Below, piece by piece: positions 15,363 through 20,027 of a stretch of 20,027 nt of DNA. The stretch is from Firmicutes bacterium UBA2530 (GTDB lineage Bacteria > Bacillota > Clostridia > Tissierellales > Sedimentibacteraceae). The stretch lies in the NCBI GenBank assembly GCA_002340985.1, contig DDNC01000012.1, positions 95,465 to 115,491 on the forward strand, written 5' to 3'. The notes under the pieces are model-generated. The model was given only the letters and a program-made list of their open reading frames with translations. It was not told the origin of the DNA and did not search any database. The number at the start of each line of letters is the position of its first letter. Position 1 is the stretch's first letter. Position numbers and translations under genes: made by a program.

Positions 15363-17078
15363 TTAAGATTTCTGCTGCATTAAATACGGATACTCATCTA
15401 TCATTGTTTCAAGTATTTTTTCCATTGGTTTTCTGTCACCTGATGCATTGCTCAAATCATAAACATATTCTTTCTTATCCTCATCTCTTAAAAGAAACCT
15501 TGCGTCTCCTATTTTAAGAATCCCGGCATTTTCAGATTCTTCAAACTCCGTTTTGTCGGCAAAGAGCGTCACTTTCTTCAGATACGGAAAGCCTCCTCTG
15601 GTACAGAATGTATGGCAGTTGTCACATTCATTGCATCTGTTTTCTATATGGACTATTTGATATGCAGCATCAAATCTGTCATCATAAACTCTCATATTGG
15701 CTCGATTAGGACAAACATCAACGCATATTCCGCAGTTAACCTTGAAGCAGTCATACACTGGAAGCGTATCTTCGAGAAGTCTTCCGTCTCCCTTATTTTT
15801 ATAGTTGCTGTCATATCTCGAACTTGCCGCGGCAGCCTTCACAGCTTTCACATTCAAATTTCCGATTTCAATTTGCTCCGCTGAAACTTTATCCATAAGG
15901 GACTTAATATTTTTGTACCCTCCCGGCTTAAGCAGCAGTGTTGACACCGTAAGAGGATAAATTCCTGTCTTAAGAACATCCGTAATATTATTTTTATCTA
16001 TGCCTCCCGACAAAGACATGTGAATACCATCCTTCAGTACTTCCGCAAACATGGCGGCCACACCCATAGCTATTGGGTACAATGGTTTTCCCGATAAGTA
16101 CATGCTTTCGCCCGGGAGAACCTTTCTCGAATTATATACAGGCAACGTGTTCGTCAACTTTATTCCCACAAACACTCCATTTTCCTTTCCAAGTCTTTTT
16201 AATTCCATGACTATGCCGACAGCCATGTCAAATTTCAAATCATTTTTAAAATCTTCTTTTCTTATTACTATATCATTGTATCCTAAATCATCCAGTATTT
16301 CTCTCACATTTTCATATCCCAGCAAAGTAGGATTGCATTTTATAAAAGTGTTAATTTTCTTATTTTCGATTAAATGTTTGACAATGTCAGTAATTTCTTC
16401 CGGCTTTGCTCCGTGCATGGTTGACAGTGTAACAGTATTTGTGATATTGGAAGAAATTTTGTCTATGTCTTCAGTCTTAAGTCTTTTAAATTTATTTATA
16501 TTATCTTTTAAAACGCTAATACATTCTTTAAATATTTCGGTGTTTTTTGCTTCTTTTAAATTGTCTATGAAGTCTGTAATTTTTTTTGATTGTATTCCCT
16601 CAAGATTGTATCCAACACTTATATTGAAAACAAAATCCTTCACGTTGGATAATCCTAACTCAACCCCCATTGCCTGCAGAAGCACTGAGCCCTTTATATA
16701 TTCAGCAGCAGCCTCTTCCACTGTAAGTTCCGTAGACCACTCAACATTGTATCCCACATTCTTAACATCGATGCAAGGCTTCTCAATCATGGACTGCATT
16801 TCTTTGCCGTCAATTATCTGCACTGTCTTAAGCTCAAAGAACCTTGCCCCCGTCAGATACGCAGCCAATAGATTCTGAGCAAGCTGAGTGTGAGGGCCTG
16901 CTGCAGGTCCCACAGGATATCTCAGATATTCTCCGTTGAATATGCTCTTGTAATTATCATTAATATCTGTGAAAAAATCCTTTTTATCTATCTCAAGGAT
17001 TCTTCCTTTTGTATAATAATCCTGAAGGCAGTCTTCAATAATATATTCAAATGATAGAGATTTCATTATATCGCTCAT
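15363..17078 (-). CDS. ygfK: YgfK-type iron-sulfur/flavin reductase lacking the GltD-like domain
   Basis: 571 aa, against roughly 1000 aa for the E. coli-type YgfK (from memory). Residues 1-430 are the N-terminal TIM-barrel, dihydroorotate-dehydrogenase-like part: YPVGPAAGPHTQLAQN (54-69), FFELKTVQI, IFNISVGYNLEGI-like at 150-162, TVTLSTMHGAKPEEI, CNPTLLGY (248-255). It then runs LPVYDCFKVNCGICVDVCPN and on to a second cluster motif; the cysteines are C444, C449, C452, C456 and C482, C485, C488, C492, a two-[4Fe-4S] ferredoxin-like end. The normal central NAD(P)H/FAD GltD-like region is missing, with no frameshift. The start MSDIMKSLSF matches the family N-terminus. ATG with AAGGA upstream. 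YgfK is annotated as a selenate reductase subunit, but in this cluster a reductive step on a purine-derived ring is more likely. Confidence 0.88.
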   Translation of the reverse strand: MSDIMKSLSFEYIIEDCLQDYYTKGRILEIDKKDFFTDINDNYKSIFNGEYLRYPVGPAAGPHTQLAQNLLAAYLTGARFFELKTVQIIDGKEMQSMIEKPCIDVKNVGYNVEWSTELTVEEAAAEYIKGSVLLQAMGVELGLSNVKDFVFNISVGYNLEGIQSKKITDFIDNLKEAKNTEIFKECISVLKDNINKFKRLKTEDIDKISSNITNTVTLSTMHGAKPEEITDIVKHLIENKKINTFIKCNPTLLGYENVREILDDLGYNDIVIRKEDFKNDLKFDMAVGIVMELKRLGKENGVFVGIKLTNTLPVYNSRKVLPGESMYLSGKPLYPIAMGVAAMFAEVLKDGIHMSLSGGIDKNNITDVLKTGIYPLTVSTLLLKPGGYKNIKSLMDKVSAEQIEIGNLNVKAVKAAAASSRYDSNYKNKGDGRLLEDTLPVYDCFKVNCGICVDVCPNRANMRVYDDRFDAAYQIVHIENRCNECDNCHTFCTRGGFPYLKKVTLFADKTEFEESENAGILKIGDARFLLRDEDKKEYVYDLSNASGDRKPMEKILETMIDEYPYLMQQKS

Positions 17079-17106
17079 ATTAATCCTTTCATACTTAAAA
17101 CATATC

Positions 17107-17132
17107 GGCGGGGACGGATGTCCGTCCCTGCC
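17107..17132 (-). repeat. Palindromic hairpin between ygeY and ygfK
   Basis: A GC-rich near-perfect palindrome: three outer base pairs, one mismatch, then 8 bp (gggacgga with tccgtccc) around a two-base centre. No U-tract follows on the minus strand. It sits 18 bases after the ygeY stop and ends 28 bases before the ygfK start, so it is an intra-operon structure rather than a clear terminator. Confidence 0.75.
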
Positions 17133-17150
17133 TGTTAAATATTTTAGAAC

Positions 17151-18470
17151 TTATTTTCTTTCTGTATATATTGCCGGAAGAGCAGCATAAACTGCAGCAC
17201 ATTTGACTAAGTCTTCTTTCCAGGTTTTTTCGTTAGGTGCATGTGCCTCTGCCTCTGCTCCCGGTCCGAAGCCTATAACAGGAATACCGTTACGTCCCAT
17301 GATTGAAACGCCGTTTGTGGAGAAAGTCCATTTGTCAGTAAGAGGACGGCCTTTTCTCATTTCGTCTGTTTCAGATGAACCGCTGCGTATTGTTCCATAA
17401 AGATTTGTATATGCTTCTTCCATTGCTTTCGTAACTTCGTGGTCTTCAGGAATCACCCAGGTCGGGAAGTAGCATTCGATAGGATATACTAAGCCTGTGT
17501 AGCTTGGTCTGTCATAATCATACATGCTGACAGTTGCATTATATTTCTTAACTGCAGGAAGCTGGCGAATTTCTTCAAGACAGCTTTCCCATGTTTCGCC
17601 GGCAGTCATGCGGCGGTCAAGTGAAATTGAGCATGAATCTGCAACTGCACAGCGGCTTGGAGAAGTAAAGAATATCTGTGAAGTTGTAACCGTTCCTCGG
17701 CCTAAGAAGCGTGCTTCCTTCCACTGTGTATTGTATTTTTCATCCAGCATTTTAACAAGACCTTTGATTTCTTTGCCATCAGCATCATCATTTTCATTGA
17801 GATCTCTGATGTTCATTAATATTTCTGCCATTTTGTATATTGCATTGTCTCCTCTTTCCGGAGCTGAGCCATGGCATGAAACTCCCTGAACATCAACTCG
17901 TATTTCCATACGGCCTCTTTGTCCTCTGTAAATTCCACCGTCAGTAGGCTCTGTGGAAACTACAAATTCAGGTCTGATTTTATCTTCGTTAATTATATAC
18001 TGCCAGCAAAGCCCGTCACAGTCTTCTTCCTGAACCGAACCTACCACAAGTGCAGTATACTTGTCGTTTAAAAGACCTAAGTCCTTCATTATTTTTGCAC
18101 CGTACGCCGCAGAAACAATACCGCCCAACTGGTCAGAGGTACCGCGGCCGCCTATTTCAGTTTCGGATTCAACTCCTTCATATGGATCAAATTGCCAATT
18201 AGCTCTGTTTCCGATGCCAACTGTATCTATGTGGGCATCAAAACCTATCAATGTCTGGCCTGTTCCCATATATCCAAGTACATTACCCTGTGGATCTATT
18301 TCAATCTTGTCAAAATCCAATGCTCTCATTTCCTCGGCTATACGGTCAACTACGCCTTTTTCCTCGCAGCTTTCTCCCGGAATAGCAACCAAATCTCTCA
18401 GAAATTTAGTCATTGCTTTTTCATATCCCTGAGCTGCTTCCTTAATTTTATTAAAGTCTAAATTCGCCAT
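17151..18470 (-). CDS. ygeY: YgeY-family selenium metabolism-linked M20 hydrolase
   Basis: 439 aa. Zinc peptidase/deacylase of the M20 (ArgE/DapE) family; it acts on amide or ureido bonds rather than proteins. Metal-site residues: H80 and D82 (FDAHIDTV), D113 (TSDQLGG), E148/E149 (VQEED, catalytic Glu and ligand), E174 (STEPTDGG) and H410 (EAHAPNE). A central dimerisation domain starts near RGQRGRMEIRVDVQG and GVSCHGSAPERGDNA. It is somewhat longer than E. coli YgeY. The ATG at 18470 is chosen because GGAGG lies five bases before it; a TTG four codons upstream forms part of that site. The start is 12 bases after the ygeW stop. Likely removes a carbamoyl or ureido-linked group during purine breakdown; the exact step is inferred. 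Confidence 0.9.
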   Translation of the reverse strand: MANLDFNKIKEAAQGYEKAMTKFLRDLVAIPGESCEEKGVVDRIAEEMRALDFDKIEIDPQGNVLGYMGTGQTLIGFDAHIDTVGIGNRANWQFDPYEGVESETEIGGRGTSDQLGGIVSAAYGAKIMKDLGLLNDKYTALVVGSVQEEDCDGLCWQYIINEDKIRPEFVVSTEPTDGGIYRGQRGRMEIRVDVQGVSCHGSAPERGDNAIYKMAEILMNIRDLNENDDADGKEIKGLVKMLDEKYNTQWKEARFLGRGTVTTSQIFFTSPSRCAVADSCSISLDRRMTAGETWESCLEEIRQLPAVKKYNATVSMYDYDRPSYTGLVYPIECYFPTWVIPEDHEVTKAMEEAYTNLYGTIRSGSSETDEMRKGRPLTDKWTFSTNGVSIMGRNGIPVIGFGPGAEAEAHAPNEKTWKEDLVKCAAVYAALPAIYTERK

Positions 18471-18482
18471 CTCTTCCTCCAA

Positions 18483-19679
18483 TTATCTTTCTAACCTTGC
18501 TTTGTTTCTGTCAACTAACTTCTGTAATGTTTCTTCAGGATTTTTAATTTTCTGCAGGAAAATCATTGATGCTATTATATATGGCTTATAGCTTGCTTCT
18601 TTATAAAGAGGAATTCTGTATCTGTCAAATACTGTTGCATCAACCTCTCCTTCCTTGCAGCTAACACCTGTTATATCGGCCGGCAAGCAGTGAAGGTACA
18701 ACGCCTTTCCGTCTTTGGTAGTCTTCATCAGCTCTTCTGTGCATGCCCAGTCTTTATGATCTGCATTTTGTGTAAGCAGCTTCTTTTCAAGCTCTTTTAT
18801 TTCATCAAATTTGCTATTACCGTAGAGGATTGTTCTTTCTTCCATAGCCGCAAACGGAGCCCAGCTCTTCGGATAAACTATGTCCGCATCCTTGAATGCT
18901 TCAGCCATGGAGTTCGTTTTTGTGAATGAACCTCCGTACTGATCAGCATTCTTTTTAGCTACTTCTTCTACCTCAGGCATTACTTCATATCCTTCAGGAT
19001 GAGCAAGAACTACGTCCATTCCAAATCTTGTAAGCAAGCCTATTATTCCCTGAGGAACTGACAGCGGCTTACCGTATGAAGGTGAATATGCCCATGTCAT
19101 GGCAATCTTCTTACCTTTAAGATTCTCTATTCCACCGAATTCATTTATCAAATGCAGTGCATCTGCCATTGTCTGAGTTGGATGGTCAATGTCACACTGC
19201 AGGTTTACTATTGTAGGCCTCTGCTCTAAAACCCCGTCATTGAAGCCTTCTTCAACATATTCTGCAACTGCCTTCTGATATGTATGACCCTTACCTATAT
19301 ACATGTCATCTCTTATACCGATAACATCAGCCATGAACGAAATCATGTTTGAAGTTTCCTTTACAGTTTCACCGTGAGCTATTTGAGATTTTCCTTCGTC
19401 TAGGTCCTGAATCTCCAACCCTAAAAGATTGCATGCAGAAGCAAATGAGAATCTTGTCCTTGTTGAATTATCCCTGAATAATGAAATTCCCAATCCTGAA
19501 TCAAATATCTTAGAACTGATGTTGTTTTCTCTCATATATCTGAGAGTTTCGGCAACCGTAAATATTGCTTCCAGTTCGTCCTGTGTCTTATCCCATGTTA
19601 AGAAAAAATCATCCTGGTAAAGATTTTTGTAGTCCAATTTTTTTAGTTTCGCCAATAATTCATTAAAATTTTTGTTCAT
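18483..19679 (-). CDS. ygeW: YgeW-type carbamoyltransferase (aspartate/ornithine carbamoyltransferase family)
   Basis: 398 aa, equal in size to E. coli YgeW (about 396). Aspartate/ornithine carbamoyltransferase fold: carbamoyl-phosphate loop STRTR at residues 72-76 (SLFRDNSTRTRFSF), HPTQ at 156-159, and HCLP at 320-323 like OTCases. YgeW of E. coli is known to lack normal ATCase or OTCase activity and defines a separate family. In this operon, next to carbamate kinase and DAP ammonia-lyase, it probably runs in the phosphorolytic direction on a ureido intermediate to give carbamoyl phosphate. The ATG at 19679 is chosen because GGGAG lies about seven bases upstream; an upstream ATG six codons earlier would put the site inside the gene. 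Confidence 0.92.
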   Translation of the reverse strand: MNKNFNELLAKLKKLDYKNLYQDDFFLTWDKTQDELEAIFTVAETLRYMRENNISSKIFDSGLGISLFRDNSTRTRFSFASACNLLGLEIQDLDEGKSQIAHGETVKETSNMISFMADVIGIRDDMYIGKGHTYQKAVAEYVEEGFNDGVLEQRPTIVNLQCDIDHPTQTMADALHLINEFGGIENLKGKKIAMTWAYSPSYGKPLSVPQGIIGLLTRFGMDVVLAHPEGYEVMPEVEEVAKKNADQYGGSFTKTNSMAEAFKDADIVYPKSWAPFAAMEERTILYGNSKFDEIKELEKKLLTQNADHKDWACTEELMKTTKDGKALYLHCLPADITGVSCKEGEVDATVFDRYRIPLYKEASYKPYIIASMIFLQKIKNPEETLQKLVDRNKARLER

Positions 19680-19717
19680 TTTTTTCTCCCTTTTCATTTT
19701 AATTTTTTATTTATTGT

Positions 19718-20027
19718 TTATCTATTTGGATATAATCCGTTCCACACCACATCTCTGTAGTGGTCGAAATACGTATCTCCCTCTGTGCTGAAGCAAAGAA
19801 CAACAGAATTTTCATCAAGTTTCAATTTTTCCTTCATTTCCTTCAGTTCTTCAAGTTTCATAATCTGAGAAACCGCTCCGGCAGTTGCTGCACCGCTTTC
19901 CCCCGAAATAATTCTCTCGTCTCCCTTGAGAGGATTCCCCAAGACTCTCATACCGTGAGCAGCTGTTGCGTCAGGGACTGAAAGGAAGTTCTCACAATTT
20001 GCATGAAGCACTCCCCATCCGATTGTA
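19718..20027 (-). CDS. ygeX: 2,3-diaminopropionate ammonia-lyase (C-terminal part)
   Basis: The last 103 codons are present; the 5' part lies beyond the right edge, and the frame stays open through TIGWGVLHANCEN to the edge. PLP-dependent fold II enzyme that cleaves 2,3-diaminopropionate to pyruvate and two ammonia. Recognised from TAAHGMRVLGNPLKGDERII, then SGESGAATAG (phosphate/cofactor-side glycine-rich segment), and CFSTEGDTYFDHYRDVVWNG close to the end. It ends 38 bases before ygeW. It is the likely final carbon-yielding step of the pathway. Confidence 0.92.
   Translation of the reverse strand, partial: TIGWGVLHANCENFLSVPDATAAHGMRVLGNPLKGDERIISGESGAATAGAVSQIMKLEELKEMKEKLKLDENSVVLCFSTEGDTYFDHYRDVVWNGLYPNR

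Noticed and set aside
16051..16878. Long open frame on the plus strand (275 codons) opposite ygfK
   Set aside because: It lies wholly inside the clearly homologous ygfK coding region, has no convincing ribosome-binding site or recognisable protein, and its composition (Ser/Phe/Leu/Pro rich) is typical of an antisense shadow.
1..20027. CRISPR arrays, insertion sequences, tRNA or rRNA genes, riboswitches
   Set aside because: The window is almost entirely coding with short gaps. No spaced repeats, transposase-like proteins, cloverleaf sequences or purine-riboswitch-like leaders were seen; any operon leader would lie beyond 20027.

Overview
The window reads as a chromosomal stretch from a motile, anaerobic, low-GC Clostridia/Tissierellia-type Firmicute. 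This rests on AT-rich coding, strong AAGGAG/GGAGG ribosome-binding sites, ATG/GTG/TTG starts, SigD (sigma-28) type promoters, and a selenium-linked purine-catabolism cluster known from anaerobic gut and soil Firmicutes and from E. coli. The genus is not recognisable. All genes lie on the minus strand, so transcription runs from 20027 towards 1. Gaps are short (under about 90 bases everywhere) and no gene-free stretch approaches 300 bases.

Region A (20027 down to about 5323) is one tightly packed 12-gene unit, in transcription order: ygeX (3' part only), ygeW, ygeY, ygfK, arcC/yqeA, ssnA, an NCS2 xanthine/urate permease, hydA, a xanthine-dehydrogenase-type [2Fe-2S]/molybdopterin fusion, yqeC, mocA and yqeB. 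It corresponds to the E. coli ygeWXY-hyuA-yqeABC-mocA-ygfK-ssnA-xdhD-ygfU region and to the anaerobic urate/purine degradation cluster of gut Firmicutes. Likely division of labour: the permease imports oxidised purine; the selenium-dependent molybdenum hydroxylase and YgfK do redox chemistry on the ring; HydA, SsnA and YgeY hydrolyse ring or ureido/amide bonds; YgeW is expected to handle a carbamoyl group, with ArcC taking ATP from carbamoyl phosphate; YgeX splits 2,3-diaminopropionate to pyruvate and ammonia. YqeC, MocA and YqeB mature the Se/Mo cofactor. The unit ends in a strong intrinsic terminator that begins inside the yqeB stop region. Three of its gaps hold perfect or near-perfect hairpins without a U-tract.

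Region B (5321 down to 1) is a chemotaxis/flagellar block: an orphan parA, a ComFB-like zinc-motif gene, cheW, a transmembrane chemoreceptor with a lysine-rich repeat tail, a second divergent cheW, flgM, flgN and the 5' part of flgK. Two well-formed sigma-28 promoters (TAAA-N15-GACGATAT before the first cheW; TAAA-N15-GCCGAATA before flgM) show that it is late flagellar.

Most notable: (1) YgfK is about half the usual length and joins the N-terminal flavin-type domain directly to the C-terminal iron-sulfur domain in frame, without the GltD-like NAD(P)H/FAD part; the Xdh protein also has no FAD subunit here, so both redox enzymes lack their usual flavin/nicotinamide module. (2) The orphan ParA, with the basic N-termini of the ComFB-like protein and the chemoreceptor, suggests a ParA-based system positioning chemoreceptors or flagella.
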